From NCBI GenBank assembly GCA_018136815.1, contig CM030936.1:2755079-2819078 (forward strand): a stretch of DNA of 64,000 nt, read 5' to 3'. The notes under the pieces were generated by a model. It was given only the letters and a program-made list of their open reading frames with translations. It was not told where the DNA came from and did not search any database. Position numbers and translations under genes: made by a program. Shown one piece after another: positions 1 through 11,024 of this stretch (within the stretch, counting starts at the first letter, position 1; each line of letters opens with the position of its first letter). The stretch comes from Isochrysis galbana (Eukaryota > Haptophyta > Isochrysidales > Isochrysidaceae).

Positions 1-399
1 TACCTATCAATAGGCAAACGGTCTGGTAGGCCTATTGACCTCTTAATAGAACCTATTAGAAGCCTATTGTCCCATCCGGGGCTACACGTAAATGCCCTGG
101 TATCATTCCGATACGAGAGCTACCAATGGCACGGCGCACACGAACAAAGCATGCGTGCATTGTACTCTGGATGGCAATACAGGGCATGGCATCCCGAGCC
201 CCTCGAGCATGAGCATGTGAGGAGGAGGCGTCATTGTACTGAGACGTCTTGCCCTACCCCCTTTGAGGACCCACTTTTGACTATCACCACCAAATGACAT
301 GGCTCTACAGGACTAGGGGTGACATCAAGAGGGAGGAGGCTCAGCTCAAGGTGTAGGCACTAGCGAGCGATGCTCTTCGGTTGCGAAGCTAACACTCTG
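1..399. other. Window start, no gene supported
   Basis: The first 75 bases contain several imperfect CCTATT/CCTATTGA words (for example near 3, 29, 51 and 61). No ORF here looks coding; the small ones are unsupported by domain or composition. The stretch lies downstream of the minus-strand IQ/PH gene and may hold its 3' UTR. Confidence 0.3.
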
Positions 400-3165
400 C
401 TAATTGCTAGCATCAGAGGCACGCCCATCATGACTTCTTGAGTCTGAGGCGGACGAGCATCGCGAGGGACGACGTGAGAACCAAAAGGCTCCGCGTTTCC
501 TGGTTGACGAATCTGCATTGGAGGTCTGCGAGGGTCGGTTGCGACGTGGATGCATCCCTCGCTTCTCCCCATCCCGCCTCTTGTGGACTATGTGTTGTGA
601 GGTTTGATCTGACAGATTACGGCCACGACCTTCACGTGCCTGCCACTGAGGAGGATCGACAGAGCGTGAACCTTGTGGTGATGCTTGGCTAATCAACGGC
701 ATCGGCCCCGAATGTTCGGGTAGTGTGAACTGCTGCTGCTGCTGCTGCCCAAATGTGCTACTTAGCCTTGGTGCATCCGTAGGATGTGGCTGTTGGGGTG
801 TCTGCATCGGCAATGAGGTGGGTTCTATGGTCACTAGACCAGATAACTCTGGCTCTCGTTCACCTGGCCGTCCGTGTCGTTCCTCCGACCCCAAGTGCCT
901 CCATTGCGGTGCCGATGGAAGTTTCGGTTGTACAAGTGGACAGGAGGCTATACTTCCAACCACATCCTGTGCTGGGGCGACATTGTCCAATAGCACCCTC
1001 GATCTTGGCGTTTTCGATGCAAGGCCCTCCTGTGCGACTCCTACAGCTCGAGGAGGCGGCGAGGCTCGAACTGGCCGAAGAGCTGCTCTTGCAACCGCAG
1101 CAGGGTTTTCCGCAGGCTCGACCGCTTCTCGCCTCGGCGTCGGACGCAACGTTACCGACAGGAATGCCTCGGCATTTCTACATTGTTGGCATGCCTGCTC
1201 CGTCCCCACGGACACATGTTGAAGTTGCATCTCATCAATCTCACGACCCTCGTACCGCGTTGCGTGCGACTCTAGGGTTGGGATGGGCCTTGATATTTGT
1301 CTGATTGGAGGCTGATGTTGACCATCGTTTGGCTGAGCTGCGCTTGGAGGTGGCGGAGCTACGCCATCAAGCCGTACATGTGGACTGGCGGTGGTTGCGG
1401 CAGCTTGCGGGGCCGGCAGAGCTTGCGGCTTGGGTAGTCTGGCGCATGATATTAGCGTTGGTTGAAACACTCGTCGTCGATCGAATGATGCATATTGAGA
1501 GCGTGGGCGCTCTGGCATAGCACACGTGGTTGTCACCTCGGAACCAGATCCAGCCGAGCCTCTCGGTTGAAAAACGCAAGATCTTGGGCACGCTCCGTGC
1601 TCGTTCAATGCCGAAAGGTTGGAGATCCGTGCTGCTGACGTTGTGCATTGAAGGGATGCGCATGGCGCAATGGCAGTAGCCGACATCGGATTGGAGCACT
1701 GGACGAGCGGCTTCTGTAGGACGTTATGAGCGGTAGAAAGCAAAGTTTGCTCATCGGCAATCATGCCAATCGCTGGGCTCAGATTAGATGATTGGCTAAA
1801 CGGTATCTGCTCCTCCCGCTGGACGCTGTCGGCGGCAAGCGGCATAGTGCGCCGATCGGACAACAGTATGCAGCCGGATGACACTCGTCGCCCGTTTGGA
1901 ATTTCAGGCTTCTTGTCACTGAGCCCAGATAGCCATGAAAGCGTGGTGACCCAAAGCATGGTCTCCTCCTCGCTGTCAGCCTCCAACACATACTCCCATC
2001 TACGATGCTGTGAGCTCGGGCGATTCGGTACCAGCGCTGGTACCAGGTGTGCCGAGTAGGCAGGGAGCTGTTGCGATATATCATCCTTGCGAGTGGCCAG
2101 GGCTCGGCTTCTTCTATTAGGGCGAAGGTGGCCGACGACGATGCGAAAGAACAGAGGGCTCATCAGCTCACACCGTTCAAATCTGCGAAGTTCAAGAACG
2201 AGTGAGGGCTCGCCAGACGGCACAGACCTGGAAACAAGCGCCCCATCCTGAATCTGGAAATATTGGCGTCCCAAGGGAAGCACGCATTGCACACCGGTAT
2301 GCGAATTTTCACCCGCATGAAGCCAACCCCGTAGCGCGGCCGCGGCCGCAACACGCGGCTGTGCCCAGTCACGGACGTGCTTAACGATTATCCTCGCCCT
2401 CTTCTGCATGCTAAGGCGCTCAGCGCTCGCGTGCGCGTGGAGCCGCACAAGCTCTGCTGCGTACTCCAAAGCAGCCACTGCTTCCAAATCTCGTCGCCGG
2501 GCAATCACTCGAAGCCAAGCTGTTTGGATGCGTGCAAGGGCGCAAGCGCCCGGCCAGCCGAGCGCTTCGAACCTGCTGAGGGTCTCAGAATGGAATTGTC
2601 CTCGCAGCCGGCCCTGCTCCCACCCACACGGCCCTTGAAGAGGTGTCGATGCTGCACTGCGCACGGCATGATGGTGCGCCTTGACACTCGTGGACGCGCC
2701 CGCACGGGCCGGTGTCACAGCTTGCTCGCCATGACGAGGTATCCAGACATTCGATGGCACACTTACGCGCGGGTGCGTCGCCCCTCGCCCGGTGTAGCGG
2801 CATGCAGCGGCCTGGATGTGGCAAGCTGCCCTCGCCTCCGTGCGCGAGCATACGGCCACAATAGCCTCGAATACGCCAGGCGGCAGACGGAGCCGGCGCA
2901 GGCGCCGCGCAGCGAGCAGTCGAGCATGCTTCCTGTACGCTCGTTGCACCGCTATCGCCGCGCGCATCATCTCTGCCGCAGAGGGGCGAACCGCCCGCCC
3001 GACTGCCATGCGGCGCCTCCGCCGACGCTTCCTCCTCCCATTTCCCCTCTGAGCGAGCGAGTCGCAGCTATAAATTCGTACTCCCCGTTGGTTACGCCTC
3101 ATTTGGCAATCTATCACTACTGCATTGTACGTACTTTGTACTTGTTCCCCCTTGTTTGACCCCAT
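400..3165 (-). CDS. IQ-motif and PH-like domain protein, long disordered tail
   Basis: This is a 921-codon uninterrupted frame. The N-terminal part is Arg-rich with IQ-type helices, around residues 66-95 (AIAVQRAYRKHARLLAARR), 112-125 (ACHIQAAACRY) and 205-222 (ALARIQTAWLRVIARRR); in known families these bind calmodulin or myosin-type light chains. Residues about 285-430 read as a pleckstrin-homology-like fold, starting LRGWLHAGENS and ending with the C-terminal helix EEETMLWVTTLSWL, suggesting lipid or protein binding at a membrane or the cytoskeleton. The remaining roughly 480 residues are Ser/Pro/Gln/Arg-rich and probably disordered. The first ATG may not be used: a better-looking start is residue 53 (MAVGRAV, near 3009), just before the first IQ helix. 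An unrecognised intron between the IQ helices is possible. No ortholog name is assigned. Confidence 0.7.
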   Translation of the reverse strand: MGSNKGEQVQSTYNAVVIDCQMRRNQRGVRIYSCDSLAQRGNGRRKRRRRRRMAVGRAVRPSAAEMMRAAIAVQRAYRKHARLLAARRLRRLRLPPGVFEAIVAVCSRTEARAACHIQAAACRYTGRGATHPRVSVPSNVWIPRHGEQAVTPARAGASTSVKAHHHAVRSAASTPLQGPCGWEQGRLRGQFHSETLSRFEALGWPGACALARIQTAWLRVIARRRDLEAVAALEYAAELVRLHAHASAERLSMQKRARIIVKHVRDWAQPRVAAAAALRGWLHAGENSHTGVQCVLPLGRQYFQIQDGALVSRSVPSGEPSLVLELRRFERCELMSPLFFRIVVGHLRPNRRSRALATRKDDISQQLPAYSAHLVPALVPNRPSSQHRRWEYVLEADSEEETMLWVTTLSWLSGLSDKKPEIPNGRRVSSGCILLSDRRTMPLAADSVQREEQIPFSQSSNLSPAIGMIADEQTLLSTAHNVLQKPLVQCSNPMSATAIAPCASLQCTTSAARISNLSALNEHGACPRSCVFQPRGSAGSGSEVTTTCAMPERPRSQYASFDRRRVFQPTLISCARLPKPQALPAPQAAATTASPHVRLDGVAPPPPSAAQPNDGQHQPPIRQISRPIPTLESHATRYEGREIDEMQLQHVSVGTEQACQQCRNAEAFLSVTLRPTPRREAVEPAENPAAVARAALRPVRASPPPRAVGVAQEGLASKTPRSRVLLDNVAPAQDVVGSIASCPLVQPKLPSAPQWRHLGSEERHGRPGEREPELSGLVTIEPTSLPMQTPQQPHPTDAPRLSSTFGQQQQQQFTLPEHSGPMPLISQASPQGSRSVDPPQWQAREGRGRNLSDQTSQHIVHKRRDGEKRGMHPRRNRPSQTSNADSSTRKRGAFWFSRRPSRCSSASDSRSHDGRASDASN

Positions 3166-3854
3166 ACCAAGGGGGCCCAGTGACCCAGTGATGGCAACGG
3201 ACCGTTGTGTATTTTTTTTAAATATTCTCGCCGCGCGCGCGACCCTGTACCACTAGTTAGCAGCCGCGCCCGCGTTCACCGTTGTTTAGACGAGAGGTAA
3301 CATCGATCGGCTTGCGCACTCTAGCTCTTGCGACGGGGCAAGCTACATTCGGCATTTGATTCCCGCCCCATGCAGCGCCGTGTCGGGCTGCCGAAAGTCC
3401 GACCACCCCCTGACCCTCTAGCATCATTGCCCGCGCAGCCCACCCAGCTCCTCACAGCGCGCGCACGCGGCTACCCTGGCTACCCTGGCTACTAGAGGCC
3501 CCACCCCGACCATCCCTACCTGCCCCTCGCAGGATTCGCCCTCTCTCGAACTAGAACTCGGCATCGAGAACTAGGATCAGCTCACCGGCGCGGCCGTCCA
3601 CGCGTGGCTGACGAGCCTGCGAGTTGAGGCTGCCCTCGCGGCCATTCTCTCTCTGACAGTGCGCCAGATCCGGCGCTGATCGATGAGGCGAGACCCGTGG
3701 GCGGCCTCAGGACGAGCCTCGTCGTGGCGCTCTACGCCGCGGCGAGCAGGAAAGCCCAAGATCCTGCCAAAGCGCCTCACAGCGCATCTGGCGGGAACCC
3801 ACCACCCAGAGCAAAAATCATGTGAAATCATCTTCTGCCGCTGGGTGCTGGTGT
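3166..3854. other. Intergenic with dispersed repeats
   Basis: Upstream flank of the IQ/PH gene. Bases 3340-3500 are a repeat related in inverted orientation to 19975-20130. Bases 3650-3705 (CTCTCTGACAGTG through a GAGGCGAGACCCGTGGG word) recur at about 5268-5330. A GGCTACCCT triplet repeat is visible near 3471-3493. No supported gene. Confidence 0.4.
3340..3500 (+). repeat. Dispersed repeat, copy A
   Basis: The segment around GATTCCCGCCCCATGCAGCG and the following 130 bases match the reverse complement of 19975-20130 with scattered differences. In both places the frame beginning MQRRVGLP is open for some distance, which suggests a decayed transposable-element ORF rather than a host gene. Confidence 0.6.
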
Positions 3855-4250
3855 CGCATTCATCTTAGATGATGCGATTTCCAGGCTCTTGTTTCCAGGT
3901 CCTTCGCCGTGCGGCCACACGGTGAAGCTCAGGTACTTCTAGGTTGGTAGGGTTCGTCCCTAGCGATCTAGAATTCGAGTTCTCGTTTCGTTCCGTCTAG
4001 CCTGTTTGTCAGGTATAGATTCCAGGTTTCCTCCTTTCGGGTAATCTTGACCCAAAGGAGCCAGGTCGCCTGTCTCTCGCTGCGCGCTTGTCTCAGGCTC
4101 TCGAGTTACCTTGTGAAGGCTTATTTAGCTTCTTGCAAGGCTTGTTGTTTCTTGTTGGGTTCCGGTTCTTGCTTGGGACTTGCTAACTTTCGTTGTCGTC
4201 CAGGCCTGTTCTTCATAGGTTCTCCTTGGCCTGGTTAGGGTTTCGTTGCC
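3855..4250 (-). mobile_element. LINE 3' UTR/end, decayed copy
   Basis: Read on the minus strand, this stretch matches 58985-59305 closely (for example ACCCAAAGGAGCCAGGTCGC and its neighbourhood). There the sequence follows the stop codon of a LINE C-terminal ORF, so this copy is the 3' UTR and 3' end of the same LINE family. The shared end at 3855 forms a small hairpin (CGCAT...ATGCG) in both copies, a shape often recognised by LINE reverse transcriptases. Beyond about 4250 an extra segment interrupts the match and no ORF remains. Confidence 0.65.
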
Positions 4251-6968
4251 TTCCGGCGTTTGGCGTTCGCGTTGGCGTTCGGAAATTTCCTCTCACATTC
4301 CCTAGGTCCGCTACCCTTGGCTTGTAGGTCCTTGCTTCTTTCTTCTCGGTCAAGGTTTTTGGCGAGCGAGTCGGTTGCTCTATCCGCTCGAGATTTGAGG
4401 TTTAATTTGCCATCTCCCCTTGGAGATCGGTGTAGGTTCGCTTCTTAGGTGAGGGAATCTTTCCCCTTGATGCAAGTTACATGCAAGCCCTTGGCCCCTT
4501 TGGTGTTTCTTCCCCTTGGTTGCTACTCAGGGTTGTTCGTTAGAAGCGTCTAGAAGGTTCACGCTCAACGGCAAGATTTATTCGGTCGTGAAGATATCTC
4601 GTCGCGATCTGTATCCAAAGTGATCGCCGTGGTCGCGCGACATGACGCTCCCCTTCGGACTCTCCGCTACGTGGGAAGTTACAAGGGAGACACGCTCCGG
4701 CCGTCGCTGCGGAGTCTCTCTCTCTCTCGCTCTCTCTCTCCGTCTTTCTTGCGACGTGTTTGGGTTATCGGTGATTTGGGGTCGCGGTTGCTTGATAATT
4801 TGCTTGGTTTGGGTGAATGATTCCGGTGTGTTCGTGAGTCGGTGTATCCTGTTGTTCTCAGCTTCGTTGTCCGTCGTTGTTCGCTGCGTCGCTGCACTCA
4901 AGCAGCCTAGGCTCCCTCCCTGAAGGAAGAGTTCTTTGTAGGTCTAACAATCTCTTTAAACCCAACACTCTAGGGCCACTAGGAGCGCCTCGCCGCCCCA
5001 CAGCCCTTCGTTCGCCGTTCGTTCCCCGTCCAGACACCCGAATGGGGTTGCCCGACCCAGTCCAGAATTTCATTCACCCGACTCCCGGTGGGGAGGAGGG
5101 CCAAAGCGCCGCGCTAGCCGCCGGTGCTGCTCGCGACGGAGTGGCTCAGAGCCCTCCGGCTCCGCTCGACTCGACAGCTGGGTGCTGGGCTTGGCAGGCG
5201 GTATTGGTATTGGGAATCAACCCATACTGCCAATGACGCGCGATAACGCAATAAAAGCGCTCCTCCTCCTCTCTCTGACAGTGCTAGTTCCGGCGCTGAT
5301 GAATGAGGCGAGACGCGAGACCCGTGGGTCCGATTTCGTCTTTTGCTTTTGCCAGAGTGCATCAGAGTGACTCGACAGCGACTCAACACTCAACGTGGAA
5401 TAAATAAAAGGCTGTTGACTGTTGACCCTTGAGCCCTTGAGTCCCCGTTGAGTCAAGTTGTGGATATAAATATAAATAATAACCGTACATTATGCATTAT
5501 GTGACGCGTCGTGCATCAAAACTCAAAACGCAAAACGTCGTTAACGTACTAGTGCCGCGTAGTGCGTAGTGCGTAGTGCAATAGCTGGTAACGTACCTTG
5601 TACCTTGTACATTGGCACTGGGCACGTCATTGACTCATTGACATTGACCATTGAATTTGAATTCGTCAACGTGTACACGTGCACTGGGCATGCCACAAAT
5701 TCCGCCAACGTACGATCTTTTTCCTCTCGTACTCGTAAGCTCATGCTCTCTTCCTTCCCCCCGCTCCTGCTCACTGCTCACCGCTCTCTCTCAATGATGC
5801 GCTCACCGCTCACCGCTCACTCTCACTGATGCGCTCCGCGCCCCTGCATCTCGCCGCCCGAGCGCCCGAGCCCTCCTGCCCTCCCCTACCCTCCCGCCGC
5901 TCTCGATCCGCCCCCCCCTCGCCTTCCCCCCCCCCCCCCCCCCCCGCATAATTGTAGCTGCTCCACTTCGTAACGTACCTCGGGTGTCATTCTAGCCCTG
6001 CAAACGCACAAACGCACCCCCCCCCTGCGTAGATAGTAGATAGACGACATCACCCTGCGCTGCTGCAGCCACCGCCGCGTCTTATTTATATCGACGGCTT
6101 GGACCGCTTCTCTCGCCATTTCCGGGGACGGCGCCACGGCATCCCCCGCTCCCCTCCTGCCCTTGCTCATGCAACCATCACGCTCTGTTGACGCCGCGTA
6201 TGTTTGGATGAAGCCTCGGGGATCGAGTGCGGCAGGGGGAGTTGGGGGGCGGTGGAGGGGTCGGATCCCCTTGCAGGAGTCCACCGCCCGCCCCCCCCGC
6301 GCACCCCACCCTCTTCCAGCTCTTTCCGCCGTTGTCCCCCCCGCCCCCCCTCTGCCCGCCCCAGATCGCACCGCGCGAAGCTTCGAGGAGCTTCGGTGAT
6401 CGCACTCCCCCCGCTCCCCCCCCCCCGGAGGAACCTGCCAGTGCGCGCGCGGGGGGGGGGCGAGGAGCGCCCCCTCAGGAAATCCCGAGGCCACAGCGTG
6501 AGATGCCCTCGGAAGAGCACGGAGATCTTCCCAAACACCGCGCTTCATTATGATCGTGGCGCCTCCGCCGCAGCTCGCGCCCTCCGGGACCGTGGCGTCT
6601 CCGTCGAACGCCAGAGACGCCACCCGCAGCGCCCCCCCCCCCCGCCCCTCCCGCCCACCCGCCCCCGCCCCCCCCCCCCCCCCCCCCGCCCCCCCTCGCC
6701 TCTTTCCGGGCCTTTCCTGCAGTGCACAGGGCGCGCGGGGGGGGAGGCGAGGCGAGGCGAGGGAAGGGGAGATCTGCAGAGGGAGGGGAGAGGGAGGGGT
6801 GGGCGGGAGAGAGGGATACCCACCGACGGACGGGGCGCCTTCGCGTGCACACCCGCCAGCTCGCCCGCCAGAGATCCTGCGCACTCGAGGCAAGCAGCGA
6901 CACCTCGAACCTCCGCACTCGCTCCAGGCGCCCCGTACGCCACGCCTCACCCTCACCACCAGCTTCCA
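4251..6968. other. Long non-genic stretch, homopolymers and short repeats
   Basis: No convincing gene. Visible are a CT tract near 4711-4745, a second copy of the CTCTCTGACAGTG repeat near 5268-5330, a run of GTAGTGC words near 5555-5580, TTGAC-rich words at 5375-5460, and very long C or G runs (5925-5945, 6640-6690). The long ORFs on both strands here are produced by GC-rich low-complexity sequence and are not called. Confidence 0.45.
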
Positions 6969-7934
6969 ATGCTGTCTCCACGGCCACCTCGCGAGTTGGG
7001 TATAGCCGACCTGCAGGTGACCACTCGAGCCTGCGCCCAGCGACGCAGGGCCGCACGGCTTACGGCGCCAAGGCCGGAGCCGTCTCTCGAGCCGTGCATC
7101 ACACAAGAGGCCTACTCGCTCACAGTGTCGCCGCCAAGAGGCTTCAAACTGAGCAATGCGACTGCAGCGCGGGAGAGGCGCAGGCTTCGACTGCAAGGGT
7201 ACCTTGTGCCAATGGAGAAGGAGGACTCGCACCAGTACGTGGCGTGTCGTCTCGTCCGAACCTTCCGCCGTCCGCCCGGGCGCTCGCCCCGCCCCGCCGA
7301 GTTCCTTGCTCATGGCGGCGTGGTACGAGGTTCAGCCCCCCAAAGCGATGGATGGATCAAGTTGCTTAATGGGCGCTACGTGCCCAACGACAACAGCATT
7401 CAGCTCATCTCCGTGACCCAGCCGTTGACACCCATTGCATTCCACACGCTAGTAGAGCTTCCTCGGGATGCGACCGTCGAGGATACTAGTAGCCACGTCT
7501 GTGAAGGTGGCTGGCTCCTATGCGTCCCGCGAAAGCACGATGATTGGGCCAAGCGAGAGACTTATGTGAGCGAGAGCAAGACCCATGGCATCGACGCCCG
7601 AAGTGATTCTGACTTGGCATCCGATACCAACATCGCCGGTGAGAGCTTGGAAAGTCCATCGGAGACATCGGATTCGGATGCCGATAGGGGCCTTATGGTG
7701 AATTGTTTGAGAGATATGGTTGAACCCGCACTGCAAGAAGAATCAGAGACGGTGCTCGTCTCGCCCAAGAAGGTGCTCTGCAAGGGCAACGCTCGGATCG
7801 GGAGCACTCAGGGAAAGGCGTGTACTCCATTCTCGGACAAGAGTCACGAAATGCCAGACTGTTTGATAGAGGCGCTGAATTGCGTTGCGCTCAGCACGAC
7901 GGCCAAGGCATCGGATTGCGGATCGGTTTGCTGA
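6969..7934 (+). CDS. Putative protein with acidic C-terminal half
   Basis: The last part of a long plus-strand frame has the balanced composition of a coding region, unlike the poly-Pro/Arg sequence upstream. An in-frame ATG at 6969 gives 321 residues; another at 7212 is possible. A GWIKLLNGRYVPN stretch at roughly residues 132-144 resembles the end of an SH3-like barrel, but this is weak. Residues about 190-260 are Ser/Asp/Glu-rich (SDSDLASD, SPSETSDSDAD), likely disordered and perhaps phosphorylated. The N-terminal half may contain an intron (a CTGCAG|GTGACC donor near 7015). No family is recognised. Confidence 0.45.
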   Translation: MLSPRPPRELGIADLQVTTRACAQRRRAARLTAPRPEPSLEPCITQEAYSLTVSPPRGFKLSNATAARERRRLRLQGYLVPMEKEDSHQYVACRLVRTFRRPPGRSPRPAEFLAHGGVVRGSAPQSDGWIKLLNGRYVPNDNSIQLISVTQPLTPIAFHTLVELPRDATVEDTSSHVCEGGWLLCVPRKHDDWAKRETYVSESKTHGIDARSDSDLASDTNIAGESLESPSETSDSDADRGLMVNCLRDMVEPALQEESETVLVSPKKVLCKGNARIGSTQGKACTPFSDKSHEMPDCLIEALNCVALSTTAKASDCGSVC

Positions 7935-8633
7935 GCTGTCGAGCCACAGGACTACATCTGAACTCATGAGGCCTCAGGAGGGACACCGAATCGACTCGCT
8001 TTTTCAACAGCAAACGTTTCTGCATATTATGTCTTGACCACATTTTCCGAAGGTCACACGATAGCCTCGCGTTCACGGCGCAGCCTGTACTTGTGGCCGC
8101 TCTAGGACCACGAATGCCAATTCTAGAATCGCGTCATGATCTTACTGCTCTATATCTGCTGCCGCTCAATCAGCCTACATCGGTGTAAGTTACCTGGTTA
8201 CCTGTGCTATGGAGTTACACTCGGGACGGCACCTACCTTTTCGGTCTGCTTGCTTCCTGGCACATGTGATCCTAGCATCTACGCTATGCATTCAACAGCC
8301 TCGTCGGCTAGACTCCATTTTGCTTGGCGTGCATGTGATGTCAAGGATGTCTTGTCCATGCTCTGCTCTTCCTACGGCTAGTTTTCACTCTCGGAAGGGA
8401 AACTAACGGATATTTCAATATTTCAATGAAATGTAGGGCCTAGATCCCAAAAGACTTTTCAACAGTGGCGAGGCACACCATGGGTCCGCTGAGCTTGCTC
8501 CCCACGCGCGCGTCGTTGTTGCTCAGAGGAGGAGGCAACTTCGCTTGCTGTGCCCCTGCGTTATTTTAAGGACTTTTAACGGTTGACAACTTGTCAAGTT
8601 GACAACGTTCTTTTCCTTTTCCGCTGCCCCAGA
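7935..8633. other. Intergenic
   Basis: No coding signal. Contains short inverted TTGACAACTTGTCAAGTTGA-type palindromes near 8583-8605, immediately before the hairpin-headed element. Confidence 0.35.
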
Positions 8634-9530
8634 CAACTAAGTTTATACTTGGTCGCCATGGAGCGCGCCGGCGCGGCTCCCCTCTCCTTCGGGCCCCCCG
8701 CCGAGGGCGCCCCCCCAGTACCCATGGAGCAGTCGCAGGCGAAGCGACCGCGTCCACCCGCGGAGGCCGAGCAGGTGCGTGCGACTCGCGTCGCGCCACA
8801 CGGCCCGTGGCCCCGGCCACACCATCCTCAGCAGCCATGCTGGTCCCCCCCATGGGGGTCAGCAGACTGCAGACAGCAAGACTGGCACAGCAGACATGAC
8901 GCACAAAGAAACCAATGGGCATGCCTCATGGCAGAGGCTCCTCCCACCCTGGTGCCAGCCCCAGCGGTTCCTTTTGTTTCCCTGGCCGACGGGGCTCGGA
9001 GTCCCGTGCGCTCGCCCCTCGCTTCGCCCCTCCGACGTCCGGCCCCCCCCTTTGTTTTCGTTAGTTTTCCCTTTGTTCCTAGAGTTTCCCTTGTTCCTTT
9101 CCCCGGTTCTTCTTGTTTTTTGTCCGTCTTTTGTTTCTGGCGCGCTCGCTCGGAAGCAGTCCTTCGTGTCCACCCCTCGTGTGCTCCCCCCCCTTTCGCC
9201 TTGCTCGCTGTCATGCTCTCCGACCCCTCTGTCGTGTCATGTAATAGGACGCCTCTGAGAACGCTCCCGCATTGCTGTCGCGCTCCCCCTCTCCCTCCAT
9301 CCATCACACTGCTCAAGCCCAAGCACAACCCCAAGCATCTCACACATCCACCAACACAGCCACTCCCTTACCACTCCACAGACCACAGCCACAGGCCCTG
9401 TTTGCACATTCAAGATGACAAGGGGCAAGCGACGACAAGCGAATACGAAAATGCAACCCCCAAGCGGAGACGCTGGGGGCGCTCGCGGCCTCTCTCTTCA
9501 TAGGTATAGTGAGTGACCGGGCTACTGGTG
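8634..9530 (+). mobile_element. Hairpin-headed retroposon, copy a (281-residue ORF)
   Basis: The element begins with a hairpin at 8636-8653 (ACTAAGT, loop TTAT, ACTTGGT) followed by ATGG at 8658. The ATG opens a 281-codon frame ending at 9503: MERAGAAPLS at the start, KRPRPPAEAEQ at about residue 35, and a basic end (PKRRRWGRSR). A splice-donor-like CAG|GTGCGT follows the KRPR segment. The first about 150 bases match the minus-strand copy at 48110 downward, and the GTGAGTGACCGGGCTA word near 9508 recurs near 20958. The 3' boundary and target-site duplication were not found. The ORF product has no recognised fold. Confidence 0.6.
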
Positions 9531-9738
9531 GGGTTGGCTAGGTCACAACACTCTTTGTTTTTCACTCACAAACATGACTCATATGCTGCAGACACTGCCA
9601 TAGGACACATGCTTGCAAACTGCGAACTACAACACCCCTCCACCCTCCACTATGCCAAATATGGGCATAGGCACAAGGGCATCGCAGAGTGTGCGACACT
9701 ATCCACCCACCAACATCCACCACCGCCGCTGAACGGAG

Positions 9739-10848
9739 CTACACATAGGTCCAGCCCGAAGTTGTACTTCTTGATTCCGATTTTTTACGAGACGCCTCGT
9801 ACTCGGCCAGCAACTCTGGTGTCATCTCATTTGGTGCAGATGCGGCAGCCTGCGTTTCTTCTCGAAGGTCTATCTTGGCCTGGATCTCCTTGGCATGATT
9901 GAAAATTCCCGCCGTCTGCTCGGCGCAAACGTAGCATCGCCGCGTCTTCTGGAAGTGCCGCAGGGCACATCCCTCGCAGAAGTAGTGCTCGCACTTCGTC
10001 ACCACAGGCCGGGAAGCCTTGTGCCAAGGCTCGCGACAAATGAGACATGCGAATGGCAGCGAATCTTCTTGTTTGGGTTTGGCCTCCTCCTCGCCTAGCA
10101 GCACGAGCGCCTCGTCGTGCCTTTTCTTTTTCTGCTCTTCTTCCCACTGCCGCTCGAGCTGCCAGCCGGATTTGTAGTCCGATCGATCGTGGAGAAACTT
10201 GCACGCATCCCCATAGCCACAAAAGCCAGTGTCCCGAAAGTCTTTACATATGTCGGGCTGATAGTCGAACCGCGATGTGGCCCGGTAGTGTACTGGGGCG
10301 CGCGCTGGTCCATGGCCCGACATGACCTGTGACGTGAAGTCCTCCGCCTTGCCGGTGTACTGATGGTATGCCTTTTGGCCTCGATAGACTTTGGTGCCGT
10401 CTGGGGCTATGTCTCCACCGTCCTTCCATTGCTGCTGCGCTGCTTCATACAGCGCCTGCGCGTCACGGTCGCGCGGGACTTCCTGCTCATTCATGGCTGT
10501 CGCCTTGTTATCATACGTTGAGATGCGCACATCGGACGGCTGGACGCCCACCGCGAGCAGCTCTGGCGCCGCGCTTTTCCGCGCGCTCGCAGTGCCCTGC
10601 ACAAGCGGGTTGGGCTTTACGGCCTTGCTCGGTCGCACAACGGCCGAACCCTCAACCTCGGTGGGCAACTCTGTTTCGAGTTGGTTGCTCGAAGAGCCAC
10701 GCGCACGTACGTGTTTGTTCCGCTCCCGCTTCTTGAAGAGCGAGCCGCCAGCAGGAGCGGGTGGCGCCTCCTCGGCGCCCGTAGCAGGCGCCGGCTCCAT
10801 CGCGCGTATTCCCTCCTGTCTTTTTTCCAAGAACTCGTACATACTCAC
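9739..10848 (-). CDS. RNF113/Cwc24-type splicing factor (CCCH + RING)
   Basis: This intronless 369-residue frame starts MSMYEFLEKRQ. Domains in order: basic, low-complexity N-terminus; a CCCH zinc finger at about residues 200-226 (CKDFRDTGFCGYGDACKFLH); a C3HC4 RING at about 273-315 (CLIC..., KCEHYFC, CYVC). CCCH-then-RING with the linking SGWQLERQWEEEQ helix is the hallmark of RNF113A/Cwc24, which joins the activated spliceosome near the 5' splice site; the metazoan form also acts as an E3 ubiquitin ligase. All zinc-binding Cys/His residues are present, so it should be functional. Length fits the family. The segment STYDNKATA before the CCCH finger is also family-like. Action is nuclear. Confidence 0.9.
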   Translation of the reverse strand: MSMYEFLEKRQEGIRAMEPAPATGAEEAPPAPAGGSLFKKRERNKHVRARGSSSNQLETELPTEVEGSAVVRPSKAVKPNPLVQGTASARKSAAPELLAVGVQPSDVRISTYDNKATAMNEQEVPRDRDAQALYEAAQQQWKDGGDIAPDGTKVYRGQKAYHQYTGKAEDFTSQVMSGHGPARAPVHYRATSRFDYQPDICKDFRDTGFCGYGDACKFLHDRSDYKSGWQLERQWEEEQKKKRHDEALVLLGEEEAKPKQEDSLPFACLICREPWHKASRPVVTKCEHYFCEGCALRHFQKTRRCYVCAEQTAGIFNHAKEIQAKIDLREETQAAASAPNEMTPELLAEYEASRKKSESRSTTSGWTYV

Positions 10849-11024
10849 TAGGTGCCAGGTGTTTTACGGGTTCGCAAGGTATTACAAAGAATTACTAGTA
10901 GTTTGTCTGTTGTGTTCTTTGCCTACAAGTTATAGCTACAAGTGCATACTCTACAGTAAACAACTTAGTTGCAGAAAGTATGTGGAAACGTGTAGACTTC
11001 GAAAGCCCTCCCCAAATGTGTAAA

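Noticed and set aside
5886-7313. 475-codon minus-strand frame and several overlapping frames at 6.2-7.0 kb
   Set aside because: Composition is Gly/Arg/Pro from C and G runs, all frames are open together, and no domain is visible.
8634-8660. Hairpin heads as spliced-leader RNA genes
   Set aside because: No conserved donor at a fixed distance with an Sm-binding site, and the copies have retroposon boundaries.
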